From contig CM021321.1 of the NCBI GenBank assembly GCA_010645155.1, positions 5,690,035 through 5,754,034 of the forward strand: a DNA stretch of 64,000 nucleotides. The letters are read 5' to 3'. Position 1 is the first letter of the stretch; each line of letters begins with the position of its first letter. Shown in pieces: positions 22,304 to 32,220 of the stretch. The stretch comes from Tigriopus japonicus (lineage: Eukaryota; Arthropoda; Copepoda; Harpacticoida; Harpacticidae). The notes under the pieces were generated by a model. That model worked only from the letters and a program-made list of their open reading frames with translations. It did not search any database and had not been told where the DNA came from. Made by a program: the position numbers and the translations under genes.

Positions 22304-22888
22304 AACGCTCTTGTACAACGTGGCACAAAGGTTCAATTAAAATGGATCAAGGCGCACCTTGGCCACAAAGGCAACGAATGTGCAGATGAATTAGCAAAAC
22401 AGGGTGGCCAAGCTAACCTAGGGGACTTATCAGTTCTCCCCGATGCTTCTTAAGTTTACGTTAACCAAGCAATTGAAAAACACATCAAGAGCACATGGAA
22501 CACCAATTGGATATCACGCAAAGATGGCGCGACGAGCAGGAATTTCTTGCCATCCGTGCACACTAATGTACACAAGTCACTGATTTCTTACAGCCGTTTC
22601 AATTTAAGCCGTTTAATCCAACTTATAACCGGGCATTCATTTTTGATGTCATATAACCATACCTTGGACAAATATGTAGATCCCATCTGCCGATTATGTT
22701 GCGAAGCCACAGAGACATTCGAACACATACTTCGAGATTGTGAAGCATTAGCTCTTCAGAGAATGGAAGCCTTTGGTTCTGCTAAAGGAATAGGCACAGA
22801 CTATTCGTGGACCCCAAAAGAGATCTCCTCGTTCCTTTCCAAGGGAACATCTTTAGGACCTCTCCTTTTGGATTTCCACGTAGAATAA
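22304..22888 (+). pseudogene. End of RNase H and C-terminal Cys/His motif of the I-type ORF2
   Basis: This is the same frame as the preceding part. It contains IKAHLGHKGNECADELAK, with the last RNase H aspartate, then a TAA at 22450-22452. It then runs openly to the natural stop at 22886-22888. The tail holds CRLCCEATETFEHILRDC (about 22690-22741), a C-x2-C...H-x4-C arrangement common at the end of I, R1 and Jockey group ORF2 proteins and thought to bind nucleic acid. Confidence 0.85.
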
Positions 22889-23539
22889 ACCTGTTCTTGT
22901 TGTGGTGAGTCCCCTCAACATCATGCGTTTGCGTAAGTCGGCGTAAGCTGACCGCTCTTGCTTCTCTTGAACGTGCGCTCTTATGACCGCTGTTTCTGAA
23001 GCCGCATGCATTATACAAACAAACAAATAATGGAATATTATTTGTCATGTACCCCTCTGAGACAAACCACCGCCTTGATCGTCTTGATATCAATGTTACA
23101 ACTTGCACGCACCTATTCCTCCTCTTGACTATCATCCCCTGATGCTGCAACTATAACTAAAAGTGGTCTTTGTTACCCTTTTTGGCCTTTTCAAGATCCA
23201 ACCACTGGTAATGGGGACAAATTTTAGTCTTTAGCCATCTTGTTCATGAATCAAGCCGGATATCATGCAATCTTAAAGGTAGTGGCCTTGACCAACGTGG
23301 GAGTCCTCATCCTCTTTTTGCCACCTTGTCCAGGGTTCCATGACAATATTCCTGTCTCCTGTTATGATTTTTAACCTATCATTTGAAATTGTGGCTCACA
23401 TCAAGGGCCTTAATCATGATCTTGAATCTAATGTTTCACTAATTCTGCGTAACCCTGTAGGTTAGTCATAACTTAGGCCCATAAAAGGGCTTTATTTGCA
23501 CGTGCATTGTTTTATTTCCAAAAAAAGACAGCACAAAGG

Positions 23540-23900
23540 TCAGATTACTGAAGGAGTTAGCCATTGATAGAGAGGTCTCTTTCATTTCTGACACAGAGAC
23601 TTGGCTTCGTCCAGGAGTTTTAGATGAGGAAGTAGCAATAACTGGTTTTAGGCTAGTTCGTTGTGATAGAGTACAGCCTGACAATCCCATTTTCCCACAT
23701 GGGGGCGTATGTCTATATGTCAGGAAAGACTTACTTCTGAGTCATGTTCAAATGTCGAATGGAGAAGTAGAAGTTTTGATTTGTCATATCAAGGCTCTTG
23801 ATCTTACGGTTGTAACAATGTATCAGCCACCTTCTTGTAGCTCTTCTTCATTTCTACGCGCGAGGTTTGTTCTCGACTCTTTGGCGAGTTGGCGATAGTG
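23540..23900 (+). pseudogene. Family A endonuclease fragment
   Basis: The plus-strand frame spells LLKELAIDREVSFISDTETWL, GVCLYVRKDLL and VVTMYQPPSCSSSSF. The ETWL and YxPP blocks are standard APE-type endonuclease landmarks. The frame collapses after LDSLASW near 23895, before the D-x-N block. The N-terminal asparagine block is absent. Confidence 0.75.
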
Positions 23901-24011
23901 ATGCACCGAAAGGGCAAGCCCATAGTAGCTTGTCATATCGTAGCATTCTTGAGATGTGGGTCGACCATTACTCAAAAACCAATGAGCTAGACAGTTAAAC
24001 CTGCACTAAAG

Positions 24012-24623
24012 GTGGGTTTGGCCAAGTTTAAGTTCAACGATGCACACTGGGCCCTTATTGTCGAAATATTAAGAGAGTTGGATTTGATTTCAATTCTAAA
24101 GCAGGAACCATCAATAGATGAAGCCACAAATAGGCTGATGTCAATTTTTGATGAGGTTTGTTTGTCCCTCTGCATCCCAGAAATAGTGGCAAAAGATAGG
24201 CCATTGTCAAAAATTCCAAAGTTTAGAAAGAAGCTGTTCAAAAGTAGTTGTCAGCTTTCAAATAGACTTCTACTTTCCTAAAATCCCTTAGTATTAGCTA
24301 GCCTCCAAAGCAAATTGGACCTGGTCCAAGCTAAGATTAGGGCCTCCATTGATTTTGATCAGATGGAAAAGGAATGTAGAGTTACTCAGGAGGTTAAGAC
24401 TAATCCAAAGGAGATTTGTGTTTTGTACAAACAAAACCCATTTTTGTACAAACCCATGAAGCATCCAGTAGGACCTTTTGAGGTTGACGGTAAAACCATC
24501 AATGATAGTGAGGTTATGGCCGATATGCTCAGTGATCAGTTCTCAAGTGTATTTTCGATTCCAAAAAGGGTAGGAAAAGTAGGCCATGACTCTAGTAATG
24601 TTGTTGATATTGAGTCAGGATAA
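24012..24623 (+). pseudogene. Family A ORF2 linker between endonuclease and reverse transcriptase
   Basis: Two open stretches, 24012-24281 and 24315-24623, encode basic, weakly conserved sequence ending in KHPVGPFEVDGKTINDSEVMADML and QFSSVF. This is the usual V-G-P-L/F ... F-x-S-V-F run-up to the RT core in CR1/Jockey group proteins. A stop separates the two halves. Confidence 0.65.
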
Positions 24624-24876
24624 TCGGTTGGAGGATCTGGTAGTCACAGATCAAGATGCTTTTGGGGGCCATCAAGAGCTTAAAGCTCTCGAGTTCTCCG
24701 GGACCTGATGGGGTGACATCTCAGTTTCTGATGAAATGCCCACAGATTCCTGCCCCTGTTTTCTTCTTTTTGATGCGTCGCATCTTGGATCAGGACAAGT
24801 TCCCTCCTCTTTGAAAGTAGCTCATGTTGTTCCAATTTTTGAGGGTGGAAATAGGTCTCATCTAAGTAATTATAAG

Positions 24877-25032
24877 CTGTGGCGTGCTCGCTCATGAGCA
24901 CTGCGTTGCTCACTACCCTTCCCCCATGCTATTTTTATAAGCCCTTGTATGTCAGAATACAAACCAGTATCGAAGTACATCTACTCTACTCACTCCACGT
25001 CGAGTGACCTCGCGGCTACTCTTCGTGCTACA
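24877..25032. mobile_element. 156-bp insertion in the family A reverse transcriptase
   Basis: It separates AGTAATTATAAG from CCCATTTCACTGACC, which are adjacent in an intact RT (the NYxPISLTSS block). It is flanked by AAG at 24874-24876 and 25033-25035. The ends CTGTGGCGTGCTCGC and, inverted, TGTAGCACGAAGAG are only partly similar. It is richer in G+C than the surroundings. The family is unknown. Confidence 0.65.
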
Positions 25033-25992
25033 AAGCCCATTTCACTGACCTCCAGTATGGCAAAAGTTTTTGAGAAGATGATGAAGCCCAAGTTGGTAGA
25101 TTATTTGGAAGTCCAAGATTTAATTCTTGCTGGACAGCATGGGTTTCGAGCTCATTTTGGCACAGTAACCCAAGTGGTCGACCATAAAGAACAAATCATT
25201 GAAGGGCTTGAAAGTCACGTGTCAGTTGATGTAGTCTATCTGGACTTCGCCATGGCCTTTGATAGGGTAGATCATGGCCTTTTGCTCAATCAACTCAAAG
25301 AGTTTGGGATCCAGGGTAAGGTACTGAATTGGATTGGAAGTTTCTTGAGTGATAGGAAGCAAATAATCAAAGTTGAAGGATCATTCAGTGGCATGAATGA
25401 TGTCAAGTCAGGTGTTCCACAAGGTCCAATTTTAGGTCCGCTCCTGTTTATTCTCTTTATTGCTCCTCTCCAGAAGTTTAGAATAAAAACCAGTATTTCA
25501 TCATATGCTGATGATACAAAATTAGTTTGTGGAAGGAATGGTCAGGACTCAAAAGGTTTAGTTGAGGACATGGAGAAAGGCTACTCTTGGGTTGGCCAGA
25601 GTAATATGGCATTGAACGGGATGAAATTCCGCACAATGACGTATGGGACGTCAAAATTAGAAGTTCCACTCAAAGGTAATAGAGGTTGTGATATTGAGCA
25701 GGTATCATCCATGAGGGATTTAGGAGTTCTCATCCAAGATGATGGAAAGTTTGATGAGCATATCCAGTTGAAAGTGGGGAAGGCATTTCAAACATGTGGC
25801 TGGATCTATCGCACTTTCAAGTCCAGAGATAGTATTACGATGCCAGCTCTGTACAAGTCGATTGTTCAACCGCATCTTGAATTTGCTTCCCCCATTTGGG
25901 CTCCAATGAGTTCGGCAGGTTTGCAAAAGGTCGAGCAGGTCCAAAGATGTTTCACTAGGAACATCACAGGAATGAGAGAGCTCTGGTATTGA
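25033..25992 (+). pseudogene. Family A reverse transcriptase core
   Basis: An open frame runs from the 156-bp insert to 25992 (about 320 RT residues). It carries KPISLTSSMAKVFEKMM, the catalytic block VVYLDFAMAFDRVDHG (near 25233), KSGVPQGPILGPLLFILFI, the active-site SYADDTKL (near 25498), and the GxxxR/thumb-like MRDLGVLIQDDGKFDEHI. All catalytic aspartates are present. The frame ends at a TGA that replaces the Trp codon of the SYWERL block. The domain copies the element's RNA at a nicked target. Confidence 0.9.
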
Positions 25993-25995
25993 GAG

Positions 25996-26508
25996 TCGAA
26001 AAAAGGCATTTATAGCATAACCTGTAATGGAAAGTAGAGAAATTCTGAAAATACGCCCTTCACTTTGCTAAGTTTGAATACCTCTCGTACATCCCCAGTG
26101 ATTTGTAATTGGCAGCAATTTACAACAAGTTGTTACTTATTGTATCAAGAAACAGTCTTAAATTTTAAGGACATCAAGATTTTTGCGTCATTTTGAAGTT
26201 ATTACACGTTTAAAATGTCAACTTCAGCTTCAAAATTAGGGCAAGAGGGTCCGTCAACCAAATCAAAATCAAATCAAAGGAGTTAGGGAAGGTTTCAGAC
26301 TTGTGGGCTTTTAAACACCGTTGTGACAAACCAGTGCAATTTTGGTGCATTACAAGAACACAGCATTTGAAGTTAGAATAAATGGCTCTAGAATGAAACG
26401 AAAAAGAAACACCAAAAACTGATAAAACTTGCAGAAACAGCAAAAGAAGTTACTACATTGACCGGGTCTCTTAGTACTGTGTACACTCCACGTTTTGAAT
26501 CACGAGAC
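25996..26508. mobile_element. 513-bp insertion in family A copy 3, also present upstream of Antp
   Basis: It is flanked by TATTGAGAG (25987-25995) and TATTGGGAG (26509-26517), a 9-bp duplication with one difference. The right flank rejoins SYWERLQKV of the retrotransposon. Most of its length resembles 55362-55915 in the same orientation. The ends show no clear inverted repeats, and there is no recognised coding content. Confidence 0.75.
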
Positions 26509-26511
26509 TAT

Positions 26512-26874
26512 TGGGAGAGGCTCCAGAAAGTAAGGCTGTACAGCACTCAGAGAAGGTATGAAAGGTATCTGATACTGTATGTTTTCCAGAGCGTTCATGG
26601 GCTCTGTCCTAACTCAGGCTTTGAGAACAGTTGTAGCGATCGTAGAGGCTTTACGTGCGTTCTGAGAGCACCTCCAAATCCAAGGGAATCGAGGCTAGTT
26701 CGATCAATGAAGTCCTCCTTTCTTGTTTCTCGGGCTCCTTCATTGTTCAATTTGTTACCCATTAGTCTTCGTAGGGAATATGTTGGAGCTGATCCTCTAA
26801 CAGCATTTAAGGCAGGATTAGACCAATTTTTAAATTCTATTCCTGATCAACCCACTATTCAAGAGTGGTAAAGA
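26512..26874 (+). pseudogene. Family A C-terminal region, copy 3
   Basis: The frame restarts at YWERLQKVRLYSTQRRYERY after the 513-bp insert. It runs through SVHGLCPNSGF, RGFTCVLRAPPNPRESR and GADPLTAFKAGLDQFL to the stop. It corresponds to 430-852 in copy 1 and 14696-14962/15922-16065 in copy 2. Confidence 0.85.
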
Positions 26875-26980
26875 TCTGTCAACAGTAATTCGTTGGTAGA
26901 CCAAATTTCGTATTAATTTTAAATGCTTAAATTATTTTACTCAGCATTATCAGCTGACGCCTTGAATAGCGGACATGCGG

Positions 26981-27259
26981 TTTTACCTCTCGTCATATTT
27001 ATAATGGTTTAACTCTTTTTTAATAGTTGACTTGTGATAATCGTGAGTAGGACCACGCCCACGATTGACCGTGGCCCCCGATGACCCTGTGATAACCTCC
27101 CTTCAGTGCATTCCTAGAAGTGCTTCCCCTTCCAATCCTTCCTCTCTCCATAATCCCTCGGCCACGTCTTTTTCAAGCTCTCAAACCATCAACGCCCTTC
27201 TCTTCTTCCTAATCTTCCTTTCCCTTTCTCCCCTCACGCACTTAACAATTAACCTTGAT
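26981..27259. other. CT-rich stretch without a recognised gene
   Basis: The strand is rich in TTCC/CTTC at 27105-27250. The serine-rich open frame across it reflects composition only. Confidence 0.4.
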
Positions 27260-27808
27260 CAAAATTTCAGCTGATTCCACAAAATAAGCGCCTCTTGCGG
27301 TCAGATTGAGACAAAGTTGCCAGCTAGAGAGTGGGTTCTAATGCCACCTTTGGCAAAACTGTGGAGAAATAGGTTTTTCTTTAGATGGTTACATTTCTTT
27401 GCAATGGCATTATGATATCAAACTCCAACATTTCGGAGAAATGTTGATGTCAAGAAAATCTCTAACGGTTTGCCAATGAGTGGCGTTAAAAAGCATTAAA
27501 AGGGAAGATGGTGTAGCGCAGTTGACTAACGCGCGACCGAGCATAGCTCGGGTTCATGGGTTCGATCCCAGGTCTTCCCCCCCCCCTATCTGTCTAGTGG
27601 ATATTCCGCCTCGAACGGCGCCTCCAGAACCCAGAATGGGCCCCATGACTCCAATACAATTATTGTATAAAACCATGTATAAATATATATATCCAATGAG
27701 AAAAATTCTCGCAATAAACATTATTATTAAAACAAACTTGCTAGCTGGCAACTATGTCTCAATCTGACCGCAAGAGGCGCTTATTTTGTGGAATCAGCTA
27801 AAATTTTG
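27260..27808. mobile_element. 549-bp element with 68-bp terminal inverted repeats and a tRNA-like core
   Basis: 27260-27327 is the reverse complement of 27741-27808 at 66 of 68 positions; both contain AATAAGCGCCTCTTGCGGTC or its inverse. The interior holds a tRNA-like sequence at 27502-27579 and an AT-rich tail. The family is unknown to me. It could be a MITE that captured a tRNA-derived SINE. Confidence 0.85.
27502..27579 (+). tRNA. tRNA-like sequence, probably a degenerate tRNA or SINE head
   Basis: GGGAAGA at 27502-27508 pairs fully with TCTTCCC at 27573-27579, like an acceptor stem. GTGT/ACGC can form a D stem. The A box TAGCGCAGTTG (27514-27524) and B box GGTTCGATCCC (27559-27569) match the Pol III consensus sequences TRGYNNARNNG and GGTTCGANNCC. 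However the T loop is one base short for a perfect stem, and the anticodon region is instead a self-complementary CCGAGC-ATA-GCTCGG without the usual T33. I do not assign an amino acid. It may be a Pol III promoter of a SINE. Confidence 0.5.
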
Positions 27809-27899
27809 TTCAGGGTTCATCCATCACTTCTAGGTCAGATTGAACAAGTTGGTTCCGCGAGGATTCATCGGCGGCGGCGGAAACAGCGGAGAGGAGGGA

Positions 27900-28520
27900 A
27901 TCAACCGGTGTCGGACATTTTCCTTAATTGCCATGGACGGGCAAACATGCTGCGAGTGGCGCGAGCGGGACAGTGTCTTGATAAGATCCGAGGGCACGCC
28001 TTCACTTGTCCGAGACGTGGGTCACCGAGGAGGAACACAAGAGTTGATTTGCTAGAAAGCAGAGCATTGTGGTTCACGCCAGAAAGCCCGCAGGGCATGG
28101 TTGGCCCAGCGGAGGGTTGGAGCTCCACATTACCAAACGCTTTGAGCCCACCCTACTCTCATCCCCTCCTCATCACATAGCCGTGGATCCCCAAGGCTTT
28201 ACCATCATTGGTGTCTACTATCAGCCAACCACAGACTCGGACCTCACATCTATCCTCAAGAAGGTGAAGAATCCGGATAAAGTCATCATTGATAGTGATT
28301 TCAACTCGAGTGAATTCTCCGAACTCGCCAAGATTCTGAGTCAATGGAGAATCACTCTGTGCTCCGACCCGGGAGTCCCAACACACACCTACTCCCGGGG
28401 TGCCTCCGTACTTGACCACATCTTCATATCGGAAAATCTTCCATCTCCCGCCAGTTATGTTCATCAACTGGCCGTTTCTGATCACCTTCCCAATTTCAGT
28501 CACCTTCAAAATGCCCAGAA
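27900..28520 (+). pseudogene. Family G endonuclease
   Basis: Pieces in two or three frames spell NCHGRANMLRVARAG (N-terminal Asn block), DLLESRALWFTP, GGLELHITKRFEP, FTIIGVYYQPTTD (YxPP-like), KVIIDSDFNSSEF (DFN block near 28289) and LAVSDHLP (SDH block near 28470). The catalytic Asp/Asn/His positions of the APE fold are therefore mostly kept. The 28069-28593 stretch is the longest open part. The frame then shifts before the linker. Confidence 0.78.
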
Positions 28521-28642
28521 ACTTCCATCATCTGGGTGTGACTCGAAAGGGGAGATGCGTGGTCAATGTGCAGGAGTGCGCGGCTCAACTTGAGGCCCTG
28601 CAGTTATCCATCGACACCAGGAAGGACTAAAATCCATCTGCA

Positions 28643-29000
28643 GTGGCCAAAGGCATTTCGCAAGCATTCCATGGGTCCTCTTCAGTTCAGGCGAGGAGAA
28701 GAGGGCCCAAGACCCCTTGGTTCAGCTCATACCATCGAGAGTTGAGGGGTCAAATGCTCCAAAAATTGCGAAGTGCCAAGACCAGCCAATCACCAGAGAC
28801 TTGGGAGCAATATGCAATTGCAAGAATTGCATACCACAAGTCTCTGAGGAGCGCCGAGTCGGCCCACCAAAGACTGGAAGTGGAGAACCTACTCATCTCT
28901 TCATCGGCTTCGTTCAGGATGCCGGGCATGTACAAACGTGCTAAAAAGCCCGCCGCCAACTCGGAAATCCCGGCAAGCAAATTCCTGGATGGAGTCAGCC
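28643..29000 (+). pseudogene. Family G linker region
   Basis: An open frame includes PKTPWFSSYHRELRGQMLQKLRS and ETWEQYAIARIAYHKSLRSA. This is the basic, helical stretch between endonuclease and RT in many non-LTR ORF2 proteins (P-W-(F/W)-x-x-E/H-L followed by R/K-rich helices). It loses frame near 28995, where the RT frame takes over. Confidence 0.65.
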
Positions 29001-29729
29001 ATCATCTTCATTCATAAGAAGGGGTCCAAGAACATTCTAGACAAGCATCGGACCATTGCCGTCGAAAACCCCTTCTTGAAGATGATGTTCACCCTGCTAG
29101 CTTTCCGCCTTTCCGGATTGGCCGAGGACAGGAATCTCCTTCCCGAGTTTCAATACGGTTTCCGGAAAAGACGCTCGACCACCTCAGCAGCCACTTTCCT
29201 CTACGAAATCGTGCATGCGAACATCAGCACTAAGAGGAGAGTCTATGGATGCTTTGTAGATTTCTCCAAAGCATTCAGTAGGGTGGACAGAATGCAGTTA
29301 TTCATTAAACTCCAACTATGGGGAATTCCGCGTTCAATATGTGTCCTGCTAACCAACAGCTATGCAGGACTTAAATGCTCCATTCGTTCTGGTGAGGAAC
29401 TATCCCCCTGTTACTTCACCCTTATTGGCCTTCCACAGGGAGATCCACTATCGCCAATCCTTCTTAACCTTTATGTATCCGACCTGCCCGAGACCCTTTC
29501 TCACCAGGCCCCCATCATCAATCACAATAGAATACAATATTTGCAATATGCAGACGACCTGGTTCTCTTGGCTGATTCAGCCGTGGAATTGCAAAATGAC
29601 ATCAATGCTCTCCACGTTTATTGCCAAGGGAACGGCCTTCAAGTCAACACCATCAAGACAAAGGCCATGGTCTTCCATAAAGGTCGTCTGCCACCCACCA
29701 CCTTCCACAATCAACAACTTCAACAATAG
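28980..29729 (+). pseudogene. Family G reverse transcriptase core
   Basis: The stretch contains IIFIHKKGSKN, RTIAVENPFLKM, FQYGFRKRRSTTSAA, the catalytic block CFVDFSKAFSRVDR (near 29255), GLPQGDPLSPILLNLYV, and QYADDLVLLADS (near 29545). All three catalytic aspartates are present. The frame stops at 29729 and the continuation is displaced at a T-run (about 29748-29754), consistent with an indel. Confidence 0.9.
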
Positions 29730-29734
29730 TCCGA

Positions 29735-30397
29735 TTGAAATTGTCAAGTTTTTTTAACTATGTCGGTTTCACATTCACCACCCAACTCTCCTTCACTAAT
29801 CACCTCAAATCATCAACAACCAAGGCCAGGATCGGATACATCTGCGATAGACTTCCCATCAAGAACTTTCCTCTTTCAATAGTGCTTCAACACTTCCGGA
29901 CTTACATCACCCCCATCTTCCTCTACGGCCTTCACCTTTGGCTCCCCAACTCCGCCCAATCCGCCCTCAAATCCGCCGATACCACCTACACCAAATTCCT
30001 CAAGCGATACCTCAGCGTACCCTCATATGCCTATAATGCATGGGCGCATTTCCTATGCGAAACCGAGCCCTTCACCTCCGGGCTGGCAAGGTTAGTGTCC
30101 AACAGTGTTAGGAACCTGACCTTTCTGGAGGTGATGTCTGGACACATGCTATCATTCCCGGTCAAGGACTTGACAACACCTTATTGTCCTTGGCCCGACA
30201 TTCCTTCGGAATATTGGCGGTCACGCACCTTCGTCCGGCTTCCTGCCCAACTCCACCAACGACGGGAACTGACGAAGTACCTGTTCAGTCTGACCCACCC
30301 CCTCTACTGCTATTATCAAGATTTTCATCATCTCCCTCTACCCAACTGCATTTGTTCTGTCTGTCAATCCCCTCTCCACTTCTTTCATGTGCACTGA
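29735..30397 (+). pseudogene. Family G ORF2 C-terminal region
   Basis: From FFNYVGFTFTTQLSFTNHL (thumb region following the RT) the frame is open for 210 residues. It includes RLPIKNFPLSIVLQHFRTYI, FLYGLHLWLPN, KFLKRYLSVP and HFLCETEPFTSGL. It ends NCICSVCQSPLHFFHVH, a short Cys/His cluster at the C-terminus. This part appears intact apart from the upstream frame break. Confidence 0.85.
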
Positions 30398-30439
30398 AAT
30401 TTTAATAATTACACGCCGTGACATGACCAAGAGTCGCAA

Positions 30440-30537
30440 TAAGTATTCATTCATTATGATTTATTTTTGCAGGGCATCACATTCCTTGTAGATTGTAGCT
30501 GCAGTAGAAAATCCGCAACCCCCCCCCAAAAAAAAAA
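30440..30537 (+). repeat. Family A 3' UTR remnant with poly(C)-poly(A) tail
   Basis: TTTTTGCAGGGCATCACATTCCTTGTAG ... AAAATCCGC resembles the 3' UTR end of the other family A copies (GGGAATCCCATTCCTTGTAGCGG). It ends in nine C and ten A at 30519-30537. Confidence 0.7.
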
Positions 30538-30539
30538 TG

Positions 30540-31203
30540 TGTCCTTCGAGAATGAGAGGTGCAGGGGGAGGTTTGAGTGATCTCTTCAAAAATCTTATCG
30601 CGGGCTGATGAAAGAAGAGGAAAGGCTTGTTTGGCAACGTAAGATTTTGGTCAGTGCAAGGGTTTTCGCGTTTACAGACCACCCTTATGACTTAAATGGT
30701 ACAAAAAATGTCGAATTGCAATTTTGACTCTTGGTTTTGTAAGAATATGCAAAATTATTCTTCTGACTAAAAAATGGCAAGCACTTAAAAAAGACCTTTG
30801 ATATTGAAGTGAAATACGTACAAAATACGGCATTTTGTTTGGTACCTTGATGGTTTTGGAGTTTTGTAATACAAATCAGTGCTTTTTACATCACTTACAC
30901 TTGTACTTACCCAAAAAAGTGGCCTTTTGTTGAGAATTTGCTCGTGCAAGAATGAGCAAATAAAGTGTGCATATTTTTCCAAAATCCTAACCAACGGTGT
31001 TCAAACTTGCAATTCGACATTTTTCATGGCATCTAAGTCATAAGGGCGGTCTATAAATTGCGAAAACCCTTAAACTGCCCAAATTCTCACGAGCCACCCA
31101 CTGTTGCCAAACAAGCCTTTTCTCTTCTTTCATCCGCCCGCAATAAGATTTTTGAAGAGATCACTCATACCTCCCCCTGCATCCCTCATTGTGTTCGATA
31201 ATA
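30540..31203. mobile_element. Foldback element with arms of about 190 bp
   Basis: 30540-30725 and 31005-31203 are inverted copies. GATCTCTTCAAAAATCTTAT at 30579 is mirrored near 31145, and ATGTCGAATTGCAA at 30707 near 31008. The roughly 280-bp centre is unrelated. It begins directly after the poly(A) of the preceding family A remnant. Confidence 0.8.
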
Positions 31204-31600
31204 GCCACTACAAATCGAACGGCTCAATAGATTTCACCAACTAAGTGTGCTAAACAATTATTCAAAAGAAAATTTTCCTAAATTTGTTTTTAAGCAAGTT
31301 TTAAGCGGCACTAAAACAATTTTTGGCCCGTGATCTATTTAACTGAACTCGATTACACATGCGGCATTGTCTCTTCACCTCTGTACAAGGTCTCAAATGT
31401 CTTTGGAACTTAAAAATGACTGCTCAACTAAACGCAGAGGCCTGTTATGTTCTAGATTTACAAAAAAGATATTATATCAAAAATTCAGAAGAGCTCTAAA
31501 TTTGGTTTATGATCAAAAGTACAAATCATATAAAAGCGTTTAACAAAAACTGACTATAATTTCTAAAGAGTCTTATTTGCAAATTTTTCTTTAAAGAAAA
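31204..31600. other. AT-rich sequence, possibly the 5' part of family H
   Basis: Frames here contain short lysine/tyrosine-rich pieces that could belong to the linker of the RT remnant downstream, but none is diagnostic. Confidence 0.35.
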
Positions 31601-32220
31601 CTTCAGAAACTAAGCAAAAACTTGGAAAGGTGTAAAGCAACTTTTCGAAACGGGTAGAGCTTATTAACAAACCTAAAGACAAACACAACAGACTGATGAC
31701 CTATCACAGGCATGTTGCTCATGAGCTTAACACATTTTTTGTTAAGTAGGGAAAAAAATTCACAGATACTCCATGGCAACCCCTGGGGAATCCCTAAACA
31801 ATCTAGGAGAAAAATTGACGCATCTTTCTCCTTTCAACATATCTGTGAATTTGATGTTGTCCAAGAAATCAAGAGCTTAAAAGACCAAACAAGCAATGGG
31901 CAAAAGGTTTAGCTTTCACTTCTTATTTACCTTGAAAAAGCTTTTGTGTTCCGAAAAGAGGTGACCAATTGGCTCAGAAATTATCTATAAGGAAGACGGC
32001 AGTTCGTAAACTTAAACGATATATAAATGATCTCCTGCGTGCAAGCAGGACCTTGAGAACACTCTTTGTAGATGATACCACCCATCAAATGTTTGGCAAT
32101 GATCAAATTTCATTACTAATAAGTGTTCAAAATGAATTGGAAAAGATTCCGAAATGGACGTCTAAAAATAAATTAACAATAAACATTGGCAAGACAAAAT
32201 ATATGATTGTTAAATGCTAA
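31600..32220 (+). pseudogene. Family H non-LTR reverse transcriptase remnant
   Basis: At 31969-32220 the frame reads LKRYINDLL ... TLFVDDTTHQMFGND, then VQNELEKIPKWTSKNKLTINIGKTKYMIV. This is the region around the RT active site (consensus Y/F-A-D-D-T; here FVDD) and the following helix (W-x-x-x-N-K-L-x-x-N-x-x-K-T-K). Upstream, the AKTWKGVKQL piece near 31615 fits the pre-RT linker. It is distinct from families A, B and G in sequence. Much of the RT between these pieces is deleted. Confidence 0.7.

Larger units (their letters stand above)
17571..23026 (+). mobile_element. I-type non-LTR retrotransposon, near full length (5.46 kb)
   Basis: The 13-bp direct repeat ATAATGGAATATT at 17558-17570 and 23027-23039 bounds the element. 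Its 3' end is a short CAAA repeat (ATACAAACAAACAA), as in elements that end in simple repeats instead of long poly(A). The order of domains is gag-like ORF1, APE-type endonuclease, reverse transcriptase, RNase H and a C-terminal Cys/His cluster, which with the roughly 5.4-kb length fits the I clade or a close relative. It is inactive: ORF1 has stops and a frameshift, the endonuclease holds a 52-bp MITE, the RT has a frameshift near 21050, and two stops lie in the RNase H and C-terminal region. Confidence 0.9.
17457..23457. mobile_element. Mariner-like MITE (about 530 bp) split by the I-type retrotransposon
   Basis: CAGGGTTAGGCAGAATTAG at 17457 and, inverted, CAGGGTTACGCAGAATTAG ending at 23457 are terminal repeats of at least 27 bp. 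Each is flanked by TA (17455-17456 and 23458-23459). CAGGGT termini and a TA duplication are typical of Tc1/mariner. The element's own sequence is 17457-17570 and 23040-23457; the rest is the retrotransposon and its duplicated target. No transposase is seen. Confidence 0.82.
23535..26980 (+). mobile_element. Family A non-LTR retrotransposon, copy 3 (endonuclease to 3' UTR)
   Basis: This is the longest family A copy here. It holds an endonuclease part (about 23540-23900), a linker (24012-24620), the RT (24630-25986) and the C-terminal region with 3' UTR (26509-26980). It is interrupted by a 156-bp insert at 24877-25032 and a 513-bp insert at 25996-26508. The RT domain is of the CR1/Jockey group type. 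Several stops and frameshifts make it inactive. No 5' end or duplication was found. Confidence 0.85.
27815..30400 (+). mobile_element. Family G non-LTR retrotransposon (endonuclease and reverse transcriptase)
   Basis: From about 27900 the plus strand encodes an APE-type endonuclease in shifting frames, then a linker, then an RT core and a long C-terminal region. It is markedly richer in G+C and in CCC/ACC codons than family A. A 58-bp piece of the same element lies in the Antp intron at 43163-43220. Frame breaks occur throughout. The clade is uncertain. No target duplication was found. Confidence 0.82.
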
